Assembly (NCBI GenBank): GCA_018398815.1
Contig: CM031600.1
Span: 56,170,188-56,234,187, forward strand
From: Conus ventricosus
Taxonomy: Eukaryota > Mollusca > Gastropoda > Neogastropoda > Conidae
Reading direction: 5' to 3'
Length of the DNA: 64,000 bases
This document shows, piece by piece, positions 24,451 to 36,500 of the stretch. How positions within the stretch are numbered: the stretch's first letter is position 1; each line of letters begins with the position of its first letter. The position numbers were made by a program, and so were the translations under genes. The notes beneath the pieces were generated by a model. It was not told the origin of the DNA, searched no databases, and saw only the letters and a list, made by a program, of their open reading frames with translations.

Positions 24451-24491
24451 ACTTCCTGTACAGTTCTCTGCGTACTACGTCACTGTATTGG
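24451..24491 (-). promoter_or_regulatory. ETS / CRE-like / CCAAT cluster, possible housekeeping promoter
   Basis: Within 41 bases lie ACTTCCTG (24451-24458, an ETS site on the minus strand), TACGTCAC (24476-24483, CRE-like) and ATTGG (24487-24491, CCAAT on the minus strand). Such motifs are typical of animal housekeeping promoters. The CCAAT orientation and distance would suit the small minus-strand gene candidate. No start site can be proven from sequence alone. Confidence 0.35.
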
Positions 24492-24815
24492 TTTAGTTTA
24501 CACACTTTACTCCCCCACCGGCCACGGAAACTCGAAGCGCTTTCGTTGTTCAAATTCAAATACGAAGTTTCGGTGTTATGTGTGATCCTTTAGGACAGGT
24601 GAAAATATTTTTCTTTTTCTTTCAATGAAATAAGTATTTTGATGTAATTTCTTATGTATGTGCCTTTGTAAACTGTTAGTTGCAAATAGTGCTGGAAAAA
24701 AAAATTGTGGCAATCGCGAGTGACGAACTTTGTTTAGCGATTTTTTTTTTTTTTTTTTTTTTATTTATTTTTTTTTTTTTTTTGGGACTTGGGACATCAC
24801 GCGTGTCACACATAA

Positions 24816-25882
24816 CAGACCTGTTTACTCTTAGGATTTTGCCGTAATTTTTACGGGAAAAAATCGAAATTACGGGAATTACGGCCCCAAAAAAATTATT
24901 CGGGGAAAGAAAAAAAAAAAAAAATCTTAAAAGCAAAGTTTCTTTTGCTACGATTCGGTCAAAAGGCAAACGCATTGAAGCGTTTCCCAGCGTGCCTTGC
25001 GTCTTATCCTTTGCAAAGATGGCGACGAAGCGAACACGCGCGCCCACGGCTGGTTCATCCAAATGTTCAAAAGTTGCAAAAGTTCGGCAACAGTTCCGTG
25101 AATCATACCTGAAGACGCCTGGAATACAGAGATCGTCACTTGGCGAAGAGTATGCCTTCTGTGGTTACTGTTCATCGGATTTTTCTATTCGCGCATTCAG
25201 GCCAGTATGACATAGAGTTACACTGCAAAACGAAAAAAACAAACCTGAAGTACGTTGAAACGAAGAAAGATGCCGAGTCTTCACAGAAACTGACATCGTT
25301 TTTCACGACTGAAAAGAAGAATACAAAAAGGAGTTCGATGATTTGTCTGTCATAAGGGCAGAAGCAATGGTAACGGAAACCTTGGTGAAAATGAACGTGC
25401 CATTGTCTGTGTCTGATGTTATCATTGTGGTGTTTCCAAGTTCAAGAAGCATGAACTTGACTTCAGAGTGCCTGCTAGCTGAACATATACTGATATAGTG
25501 ACTTGCAACATTAGTATACTTATAAACAGTATTCAAGAGTGGCTTCTTCATCATAAAGTGATTTGTGTGTATGAAATACAAGGATACTCTCACTCCCAGT
25601 TGTGGTGTTTACAAGTTCAAGCATGAAACAGACTTGAGAGTGCTGGTAGCTGAACAATTTTGAAGGTAACTGGTAAGTAAAGTGTTATTAAAAATTAAAT
25701 ACTATAATTGTATAATTAACCAAAGTCTTGTTATTATGGTATAAATGCTTTACATTTGATATACATGTGTAAGTGCAAAAGTCGCTAAATATTGCGATTA
25801 TGAAAATTACAGTTTTTTTTTCTGAAATTACAGTTTTTTTATGAGACATTACAGGTACACGAAATTGGGGTAAACAGGTCTG
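24816..25882 (+). mobile_element. hAT-like DNA transposon, internally deleted, with TIRs and target duplication
   Basis: Perfect 13-bp terminal inverted repeats, CAGACCTGTTTAC at 24816-24828 and GTAAACAGGTCTG at 25870-25882, are flanked by CACATAA on both sides (24809-24815 and 25883-25889). Counting one overlapping C gives CACATAAC, the 8 bp expected for hAT elements. Inside, a plus-strand frame starts ATG at 25019 and reads MATKRTRAPTAGSSK, then a zinc-finger-like EYAFCGYCSSDFSI. After frame changes come AESSQKLTSFF and then VIRAEAMVTETLVKMN and PLSVSDV. This is the N-terminal BED-type/linker portion seen in hAT transposases; the catalytic part is absent. A dead, non-autonomous copy. Confidence 0.78.
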
Positions 25883-26821
25883 CACATAACGCTAAGGTTG
25901 GCGTTCTCAAATAGGCACTTTTTGTTAAAACACTTTACTTTAAGTTTCATGCATTGATTTTACGATACTCGAACACAGTTTCTGTGAAATACAAACTACC
26001 CTCAGCACGTCTGGAAGGCTCCACACGAATTCAGAGTAGGTAGGTGTCAGCGTTCCCATTTTCAGTCGCCATTTTTTGGCGCTCTAGCAATTTTTTTTCC
26101 TTTTAATTGTATAGAAAAAGAAAATTGGCAAACCAAATTTTATACATTTGATAGTATAGCCATTTTCCTCAGCAGTGCACTAAATTTTATGAAACAACCA
26201 TTTCACAGCTTTTAATGGAAATCACTTTTATGACCGACCCCTAATTGTCAACAGTACTGAAAGAACTACTCATCTGCAACTTTCGCCATGCTCTGTCTTT
26301 GAGGTGGCCTCGTGCAGCACAGGACCATTGCCACACAAGCATGAAGAGGCTGCTGGTGGCCTGAAGACGAGCCTTAGAAGGGGAAAGGGGTGAAGAGAAC
26401 TGCCCACTGTCGGGTGACCAACACTACGGAGTGAATAGAAGTTCACACGGAACCAGAGCTGAGAGAGAAAGAGAGACAACAGCCTCCCCCAGAACCCGAC
26501 GCTACTGCCAGCAACAACTGCAATGAAAAATGCAGACTTCGGTCCGAGTCTCTTGTCCGTTAGGGCCTCTGGCAAACTAAGACGACATCTTAAGCTTGAG
26601 CTTCACACTGAAGCGGATTGCGGTGACCCCAAGTTGGAGAACTGGAAACTTGAACCTTGAGTGCAGAAATTTGTGGAAGAGGTTTGAAAAAGTAGGTAAA
26701 AGATATGGTAAACCAGAAAGGCAGTGACAACAGTACAGCAAAGAGGAGACAGAGTTCCTGAGAGCGAAAGAAAAGGGGACATACTTGACATCTGTCCGAA
26801 GGGGGGAACTTGTACCAGACG

Positions 26822-26822
<1 letters not shown>

Positions 26823-26878
<56 letters not shown>
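26823..26878. repeat. poly-C tract (56)
   Basis: Uninterrupted C run, the longest homopolymer in the window. Confidence 0.97.
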
Positions 26879-26883
<5 letters not shown>

Positions 26884-27125
26884 CCCCACAGGAGATCTGA
26901 AAGTGTTTTCTTCAATTAATTAAGAACCATAGCAGTCTATTTTTCACAAAGTCCTGTGCAGGAACATACAGTGATACAAGATCTTAACAAAGTGGAAAAT
27001 CCAGTAAAATGATCAAATAAAATATGTTTAAAAAAAAATACTGAGATGAATAAAATGCTTCTCTGGTGGGGAACTAGAAGCACAGCTTGGTGTGCCAGAT
27101 TTCAAAACAGGGGATAATGCATGCA

Positions 27126-27187
27126 TGCACACACACACACACCCACCACACACGCTTTCTCATAAACACACACCACACCACACTCTC

Positions 27188-27241
<54 letters not shown>

Positions 27242-27284
27242 ACACACACACGCGCAGTCACACCACACCACACTCGCACTCACT

Positions 27285-27325
<41 letters not shown>

Positions 27326-27342
27326 ACACACACACACCTGTT
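27126..27342. repeat. (CA)n and (CT)n compound microsatellite
   Basis: CA-rich, then about 45 bases of CT, then CA-rich sequence again. Confidence 0.9.
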
Positions 27343-28934
27343 TTTAGCCATTACGAAAGGAAATATGTTTGTGGTCAGCAGTGGATGTTTTGACTATCAT
27401 GACTGTGTTAATGGTTTTTTTCGTGATGCCCATGAGTAGTGTGAGGCCCAAGAACTGCTTCATTTCTAGTATGTTGGTCTCTTTCCATGTAGCAAATCAA
27501 GAGTATTCTTTTTATTTTACTGTGGCCTTGCCTGCATCTGCTGATTGTTGTGCATATCTGTTTGATTCTGCGACTAATTTTTGCAGCAAATTATCTTGGA
27601 AAAAAAAAAGAGGAAAAAAAAATTATATAGGATTCCCAACAAAATCAGGTAAAGTTGGCTGAAACTGATCAGCTGACTGACTGTCAAGATTAACAAACAC
27701 ATCACCACACCCCCTGCCATGCCCCCTTCTCTTTTCACCACTTACTGTGCTTGGCTCACCAGGCCATGTCTACAACCTACCCCCCTCCTGCCCCTAGCTT
27801 TCCCTTTGCACAGACCCAGTCCTTCTGTGTTCCTTTCCGGTCTGTGTTTGGCTGGGTCTGTGTCTGCGCTGCCTGATGAGTCATCACTCCAGCTAGGCCT
27901 ACACTGACTCAACAGTGTCGAGCTCAAGTCAACAGTCAGTTCTGTCTTCTATGGAGCTCAAGTCAACATCAGTTCTGTCTTCTATGTTGACCATTTGTAG
28001 CTGAAAATCCTTGTCTTGACTTTCATCTTCAAGAGAATTATCTGCTTGAAGTTCAGCACCACTGTCCTCTTCAAGTAGCCACTCTTAATTCACACTGAAC
28101 GGTGGCTAACTCCATCAATCGTGGACGTTTTGCGCTGCTACCACTCATTCTTGAGCCCGTCACCATTTTGCTCGCATGCCATAGATAATGATGTTTGTTG
28201 TTACTGCAGTCACCCACTTAGATCGCTTGAAAGTCATTGCCGAGTGTTGAAAGTTTTTTTTTCAGACATTTTTAGATTCTACGGACCTTCACAATTCTGA
28301 ATCTGTTATAGAACTTAATGCTTCCCGAACACTCCAAATTTACGTAAGGCTAAAATGATTGACCGCCTTTCCTGAACGGCAATCATGGCATGGTGCGGGC
28401 ATAAATTATCTGCCGTTCCGGAACTGCTGTGTAGCAGTCTAAAGGTTAACACTTTGATGTGACTGCCTGGGCAGCTCACTCTTACAGTCTTACCACGAAT
28501 CAGAAACTCTCTGATGTACAACAGAGGCTTCTAGCTTCATCGCTCCTTTCTGAAATTTTTTATTTTATTTTTAACATGTAATACTTTTAATTGGTGATCA
28601 AGCATACTATTCAGTATTTTAAAGGTTGACTGATGCATGTATTGAAAAATGAAATGAGGGATTTTAAGCTTCAAAGTGTAAAATTAAATGCGAGTGTCAT
28701 TGTGAACCGTGGAATCGAGGATGATATCAAAGCAATGAACTGTGGAATCGAGGGTGATAAAGTGCTATTTTAAAGGCCTCGCCCCTTCGCCACTCGTCCT
28801 GACCTTTTGTGCTGTCGTTTAGCTGAAACATTAGTACTCTTAAGACTCTTGGTCTTGAGGTGTTGAGCAGTTGTAATCAAATGTGCTCTTTCCCTCCCAC
28901 GCTCTATTTGTTTCTGTGTGTGTGAGTGCATGCA

Positions 28935-28936
<2 letters not shown>

Positions 28937-28996
<60 letters not shown>

Positions 28997-29055
28997 CCTG
29001 TGCTTGTTTTGTCACTTTCTGCATTTGTACTTTTTTTCTGCCTGGAGCTAATCTT

Positions 29056-29107
<52 letters not shown>
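28937..29107. repeat. two long (CT)n tracts
   Basis: CT runs at about 28937-28991 and 29058-29107, separated by some 65 bases of unique sequence. Confidence 0.92.
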
Positions 29108-29112
<5 letters not shown>

Positions 29113-30365
29113 ATTCTTCTCTCTTTCGTTGTGTGTGTGTGTTGTGTGTGTCTCTCTCTCTCGGTGTCTGTATGTCTGCTCCTCCCCTCCCCCGTACTTC
29201 AGAAAAATTTCTTCCCCCCACCCCTGCCATCACTTTCACACCCTTTAATAGTGTTTAATTTTTTTTTTCAAGTCTTGAGACGCACTTATTCATTTACACA
29301 CCTTCACTTGATTGATTGTTGTACATGTTTATTTAATGTTTGAATAAGATTTTCTTAACTTTCATTATGGTTTTGCCAGAATCGTGGTTTTCTTATGAGT
29401 GTGGAGAACTCGGGACCTGGTTCTGAAAAAAAGGAATAACTTAAATAAGTAAGGAATATCGTTTGATCAGATCTATACACATAATACAGACCCGGAGTTT
29501 AGTCTCTCCCCATTCTCCCTTTCTTTCTGTCACCTCCTCCCTCTTCTTCCCTTCCCCCTTTGCCCATTCCCTATGCTTCTGTTTTATACCTGCCTTCTCT
29601 GTCTCTTTCATTCTTTCTTACTCTTCACTGTAAGTGTAACTGATGCATTCTCCATTTCTGTCTTCTACAATGCCATTCTGCTGCTGACAATCTTCTGAGG
29701 AAAATTTCTTCGGTGCTTTTTTATATGTATTTTACTTGTGACGTCTAAAGAGGACACATTTGTTGAAAATTCACTTGCCTTTTCCATAATGTATGTTAAA
29801 CATGTATTTTGTTTGAATGTTGACCTGTATTACCATATATATATTGCTTTGAAAGTGTTCAGTGCTGTGTAATTTGCCAGTGAATTTTTTAAAATCCAAA
29901 TAAAACTTAAAAAGTGTTATATGTGAGTAGTGAAAAAGAATTGTTACCCATATACTAGTTACAGACCTGTTTCAGAAAAATGGGAGAGAGCACGAATTTG
30001 TGCCATAAGTATGTTGATGAATCAGATTTGAAACAGTTTGTGTGGGAAGTGTCTATTTTTATTGGGAGTATTTTAAGACCAGATATCCTCTTCTGCATGA
30101 TGGCAGAAAAAATGAACCGCCACCACCCTCCTTTGTCCATGTGCTTTTACAAACATGCAAGATCAGTACATATCCTTTACAGAAAATTTACTAATTTTTG
30201 TTGAAAAGTACAACAATTTTAGGGTAAGCGGGTCCACTTTTAGTATCCAGACATTTTGAAGTGTAGAATTTGGAAGCATCCTGTTGATTTTTACTGAGAA
30301 AAAACATAAATCCTAAGCTTTTGAATTTTCATCTGAAGAACCATTGGTGTTTTATCTGTTGCCAG

Positions 30366-30516
30366 ATGCCACTCAGTTGCGTCAGGGTAGCCGTGGAGGA
30401 AGGGGAGGACGTGGTAGAGAGCTGAGAGAGAATGATGGCAGCCGACCACCAAGGAGGCAAGGGCCCCGTGATAACAGAGACTTCAGGGGGGATGAGAATG
30501 TGCCCCCAGAGTTCAG
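30366..30516 (+). CDS. SERBP1: SERBP1 exon: RGG-rich segment
   Basis: Acceptor TTGCCAG ends at 30365 and the donor GTCTGT starts at 30517. The exon enters in phase after one base and leaves with AG, completed to AGG by the next exon. It encodes ATQLRQGSRGGRGGRGRE through DENVPPEF. Confidence 0.88.
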
Positions 30517-33500
30517 GTCTGTACATTTTCATACAAACATGAGTCAAAGAAAAAGAAATTGTTGCGTCCACTTACATGTCACTTTCCAGCAGTATGTGAT
30601 GTAATGTTGAATTATTAAAGTGAAGTGGATCACCAGATACAACAATATTCAGATGTTAAATTAAAAAATAAAAAAGAAGTGTGCTATGGATGAAACTGGA
30701 TCGGCATGTAGGAAGGCTGGATAAAAGCTGGATTCATGATTAACCACAAGCTAGGTCAGTCCAAAAATAATTGTATCTACTAAGGCACCTTGGATTGACT
30801 ATCTCGTAGTATCTGGCTTGACAAAATCCAGATAAGTTAGCTGGGCTTTTCAGGATCGAATGGGCTGTGTAGCGCCTAAATATGATGGCTTTTCATTTGA
30901 GGGAAAGAGCAGCTTGGAGGAAATATTTTGCAATGCAAGATGTCAGTTTGAACGTTAATTTGATCGATTAGCAATTTCAAAAGTACAGTTTAGGCATCAA
31001 CAAATGTGTATTCCAAACAGGTCAGTCTTGTCCACCAGCAAGCAGATGTCGGGTAACTTTGGTTCCCTTGACTGGGTTTCTGTTCCTTTTTGTAGATAAG
31101 CTAAGGTAAATAACGGAACAGAACCAAATCCTAATGGAATGATTGTCATTTCCCTTTCTTTTGCCTAAACATGCAGTTCCTATGTAAAACACAATGACAT
31201 CAAAATAAATTGATGTATTTTACAGTACAAACAAAATTCGAGGCTTCAAATGTTAATGCCTTTCCAAACACAAAAATGAAAGGAAAAAAGCATGCAGACT
31301 TCTTTAGAATCTAATGTAGAATAATGTATTGTCTGTGATATAAATCTTGTTATAGAGTTGATATTGGTAGCCTGTTGGAATAGTGTGTATACTGACGTGA
31401 AATATGCAAGGAGACTTGCCCCTTTCAGGAAAGTGCTTTTAGACCATTCTTTTCTTAAGAGTCAAATGGTTATTTGAGAGCAAATAGCCCACTCCTACAT
31501 ACAAAATCGGGAAGAGACTGGAGTATGCAGCTGATAGCTATAATAGCAGCTGTTTCTAAGTGGCACAATCTGGATTCTCACACATACCACCTGTGGTCAG
31601 TAACATGATACTGTGTACTTTCCATTTTTCTATTGCAACCGTGTTAAACTCTACTATTTAGGCAACCACATTTTCTGGTGTGTCTGGTATGAAATGGCCT
31701 ACTCTTCTCCCTAACTTTAAATGGATTTTGACGTCATAAAAGATCTTATATGCATGTGTTTATGTGTGGGACCTTGATTGAATGTCTTATCTGAAGAGCT
31801 AGGAGGGGATTGGAGTCAGTATGAGTATCACATGTCAGCTGAGGAGAAAAATTTGTTCCAACCACTGTACTGAACCAGGCTCTGTCTGTTCTTTGTCTGA
31901 GCTAAAATTGGCTTGATACTCTGTTTCATTTTCACCTTGACACAAATGAAATTAGATTCATCACCTTTTTTTGGCACAGACAAAAAAAAAGATACAAGAT
32001 AAATGATGTCTTTAAGTTAGTTTTAACAGACCCATATGATTTCACTGTATTTCGTATGCATGTTTTGCGAAAATCTCACAAATATGTTGCACTATAATCA
32101 AATACGCCATATGAATATTCTAGAGGTAGAATTCTTCAGTGGTAATTGCATTTGCAGCTGCTAATCATGGGGTTGGGGGTGGGCTTTCACCAAAGAGTGA
32201 TAACTCGTGCAAACCTCTGTACGCAGAATCACTTCGTTTGTGTCTGCTTGTTTGGCAACTTACCCTGAAACATTAAAAAAAAAAAAAAAAAATCTGGCGA
32301 GAAAGCTAGAGCTTGTGCTGAAGAGTGCGTTGAATTAGGTTAAAGTGATTTGTGTTACTATTTTTACTGTATGCAAAGAATCAGTTGATTACCACCCAAA
32401 GAAGCCTTTGCTGTGTGATCAGGTGAAAATGAGACGGAAGTTCAAAATTGCAGAAAGAGAACTAAAACTCCAAGTCTTCACATTGAAAGAGTATACTAAA
32501 GTCAACACAAGTGTTCAGCCTAAAAGTAATACTAATGTAAATTTCCTTTTATCTAGACAGTGTACAAAGCTGACATGAGATACAGTCAGGGAGGTGTTAA
32601 AGATGATCATTGCAGTCTTGCATGAAGATTAGTGTAAGGGTCTTTTACTTACTGAAAACAAAGTTTGCCTTGGAATTTATAACTCTCAGTATTAATTTAA
32701 CAGTGTATTTTTTACATATGCATGCTTACAGAAAATTATAAACAATACAGTTATCACTTTAAAAGAAAGCAAGGGTTGTAACCAGGGTCTGTTTTTTTTT
32801 TTTTTCAGTGACAGAAATTCTTGTAGAGACGTTCTTTTGGATTTCAAGAAAAGGCATTCTGGCAGAAAGCATCAATTTTTTTTTAATAGTGAATTTTTTT
32901 ATTTTATTTTGATAGAAAGCTTACAGATTACAAACTTGATCTGAAGAACAAAAAAATTAGTTGTCCTGAGCAAAGAGCGGGGCAAAGAGGATGGGTGTTA
33001 GAGACATTAAATTTTTGATCGTTTACATCTGCTCAAGAAGCAATATTTTACTGACATAATTTATGGTATTCGTCTATATTTCAGGGACAGAGGTGGGGAT
33101 GTAGGTAATCGAGATCGTGATGGCAATTCAGGAGGATTTGAAAGAGGCCGTGGCGGCCGAGGCGGTGGCCGTGGAGGAAGAGGCCGAGGAGGCCGAGGTG
33201 GATCCAGACCAGAGAGTGGCAGGGGGAATTTTGGAGGCCCTTTTGGCGAGAGGCGGAGGGAATTTGACCGCCACAGTGGCACTGATAGGACGTAAGTGTT
33301 TCTGGTTTTGATGGTTTTAATTTGTCCATTTAATGGGGAAACTGAGTCGGGAACTCAGGATATTTGATGGGGAAAAGGATGTTTTTATTTTAATTGTGGG
33401 AAGTCAGGGGAGGGGGAGGGCAGTGGGACATGGGTAAGAACATTGAAATGCTTGAAAGAAGAAATTGGGGTTTGTGTCCAGATCTTGGTCAGGAGCAGTG

Positions 33501-36500
33501 ATAATTGTTAAGCTTAAAGTGGTGTTTCTGACACAAATTCTTACTCACTAGAATTCAGGTCAATGTGACTAACAAGTACAATGACTTCAGCATTAATATG
33601 GTTATCCACAAAGACATTTGTACTGTATAAATGTAGTATTACTTCAGAAAAGTCTCAAGTACTCTATTTGAAGTGACATCTAGAGAATCCTTTTGTATAT
33701 TGATATATCCATTTTTATTTGAGTAAAATAAAAAAATGAGTTTAGTATACTGAAGGAATGGTTGCTAGGAGAAATGCCTGTGGAATAATGATTATAAGTT
33801 TGAATGTAATACCCACTTTTTGAGTGAATAAAAAATTGCTTAGCTTTGATGATGCTTGTTACAGGGGTGTGAAGGCTACTGAAAAACGTGACGGCAGTGG
33901 CGCCCACAACTGGGGGTCATACAGAGATGATGTTGAGTAAGTTCGGTTTCTATTATGAAGTGAAGTGAAGGCATGTTGCAGAAGCTTGCATGAGATATCA
34001 ACTGTATTCGCAAGTGTTTTTGAGAACCCTTCAAGAGTTTAAAAAAAAAAAAAAATGGTTAACAACCATTTTTTCTTTTTTGATAATTAAAATGTGTGAT
34101 TTATCCAGTAGTTGAAGTGTTCATCAGCATCTTCCTAAATAGAACACTCTAGATATGAAAATGTTTACCAAGTATAAAAAAAACTAGTTTTGAAATCTTG
34201 GTACATGTTGCTTTATTAATAAATAAGGTGAATTAAAAACTGTTAATGGTGCTGAATTGACAGGGATCAGGGACAGAACCAGAATCCCGCTGACATGTCT
34301 GGAGAGTGGCCCCAAACTTCTGCTGAACAGCCAGAAAATGACCAGAAGTAAGTTTGAAATATTGACTGTTCTTGAATAAACACATATAGTATTTAAATAT
34401 ATGATAGGAGGGCAAAGGGCTCAGCAAAACCTGGAGCAAGTGTTAGAGTCACAGCTCTTCAGTTTTCTTCAGTTATTATGTAATCATGTTCCCTGGCCAG
34501 TTTGTCTTCAAGTGTGACAGGTAAATTGAATACAGTTTAAGCCATTGTGTTTGTGTGTGTGTTTTTTTTTCTTCTCTTCAATCTTTAGCTTGATAACAAG
34601 TTGAAGTATGTTTGGTATGGATTAGTGGGTATTGCGAGAAACTTCAAACGCAACAGGCATCTGTTCTAGACATGAAAAATTACACACTTGCATAGCGCTT
34701 GTGGCTTAGACCCGACAGCAGGGTTGTACATCCTTAGCAGTATCTATAGGACAAATGTCCTGGACCACCCTGAAGTAATAGGACATTTGTCCTCTTCATA
34801 ACAAAATCAATCGGACATTTTGAACGCAAGCCAGATTGAATGTATATTAAGTTTTATCATGCGCACAAAAATGGTATTACAAAAGCTGACTATATTCCTA
34901 GAGTGGGAAGTCATGTTTGGTAAACATACTATTACTAGTCCACACACACACACACAGTCACACACACACAGAGGCAGTGTCTTTCCCAAATCACTATTCA
35001 TTGCTAATGCTAGTATTCAAGTACAATATTGATTCATTTGGAGTCGTCTTTTTGGTTGAAGAGCATTCTTTTTCTTTTCTCTCCCCACTTTTCTGTCACC
35101 CTGAACACCCATTCTGATTCCCCCTTGACATCACTTGGTCCTTCCATTTGCACCCTCATCAGCATGGCCTGGTTTTCTGCTGTCAGTCTGTTCCTTTGAC
35201 TTGTCAAAATCAAATTCTGAGTGCTGAACCCTCTTTCTACATCAGCTGTATGGACGGGCAGGGTGATGGCAAGCTGGGCAACATGTGCCTACATGGCCTA
35301 CAACACGTAACAAGTACAAGGCTTATCGCTCTTTAGCTGCTTTACGCTAAAAATAACCCTGACACAAGCTGGCTGCGAGCTCTCAGCTGCGTACTCGCTG
35401 GCTCAGCCTCTGCGAGTCAGGGAGGCAGAGTTGCAAGCCAACGAGCTAAAAATAGACCGCCATGGCTCGCCACTAAGCTTAGTGCCAGTGGCACACGGGA
35501 CTAGTAACAGTTATAGGCCTAGTGATTCACTGGGCTTACACTAAAGTTACAGACTGGAGTTCTGTACGACGGTCGGACTCGAATAATTATGCGGGCTTGA
35601 TATAAACGGCCGGTGCCATGTCTGTGAGCATCGGAAAGCTATCGGACAGTGACCGCGTTTTCGGCAAAGTAATGGGACATTTGTCCTCTTCACTGCCAGT
35701 TATATCGGACATTTTGCATGTGCAATCGGTCTATGTCCGATGTCCGACGTGGATGTGCAACCCTGCGACAGTGTGGAATAATTGTATTGATAATACTTTT
35801 ATGTTGCCTTGTGTTCCCTCTGTTCTGCAGAATGCTGTCCAAGTTAAAGTTTGGTTATGCCAACATATATTTGAAAGCCAATATATTTTTTCTAAATGAT
35901 GTGCTTTACAAACCATTAGAAAAGTACAACATGGAACTTGACCAGTGTATATAATACTTTTCAGGGAGACTGAAGAAGGTGCTCCCCCTAAAGAAGATGA
36001 GGGTCCCAAGGAAATGACTTTGGATGAATGGAAAGCTCTGCAAGATCAGAAGCGTATGAAAGCCCAGTTCAACATCAGGAGAGCGGGTGAAGGTGTTGAT
36101 TCCAACCAGTGGAAGAAGGGTGTGGCATACAAAAAGAAAAACATGGATGAAGATGAGGAAGAGGAGAGTGAGGAGGAGGAGGAGGAGGAGGTGTGTGCAT
36201 ATTTTTAATCATGTTACATCTTTTGTTCCTAGTTAGGAGGATTCGAGATAAAGGGGTGTGCTCCGAATGGAGTGTTGCATATAAAGAAGAATCGAGATGA
36301 GAAAAATTTTGAATTAAATTTATGTAAATGAGAAATTGTAGAATTGTTTGTCTCTGTCTTGTTGTTTCAAAACAATTTAAGATAAGGAATATAGTGCTCC
36401 ACCCATGGATTTGAAAAGGATGGCTCCCTCTTCATCTGAAATCTTAGACTTTTTTTTTCAGCCTTACTTTAGGTAGCGGCAGCCAAAATTTGAATTGCAA

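Larger units (their letters stand above)
25883..30365. other. no supported gene; microsatellites and poly-C
   Basis: No coding exon recognised, including no exon for the missing SERBP1 N-terminus. A minus-strand stretch around 28170-27740 reads MSGSSAKRPRLMELATVQ and further acidic residues with breaks; it may be a decayed transposase N-terminus, but I cannot assign it. Microsatellites and a poly-C tract are listed separately. Confidence 0.45.

Noticed and set aside
27740..28170. piggyBac-like transposase N-terminus on the minus strand
   Set aside because: Only a basic/acidic N-terminal flavour is seen, with broken frames and no TTAA-bounded ends; too weak to call.
28883..29343. Frames of 121-141 codons rich in Ser-Leu
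   Set aside because: Translations of (CT)n microsatellites; no flanking coding signal.
29955..29975. Another hAT terminus (ACAGACCTGTTTC)
   Set aside because: Matches only about 11 bases, lacks the sub-terminal pattern and has no partner end.
30344..30604. Treating the ATG at 30344 as the start of SERBP1
   Set aside because: That ATG lies in the intron before the acceptor at 30365; the exon enters in mid-codon and the family's N-terminal region is still missing.
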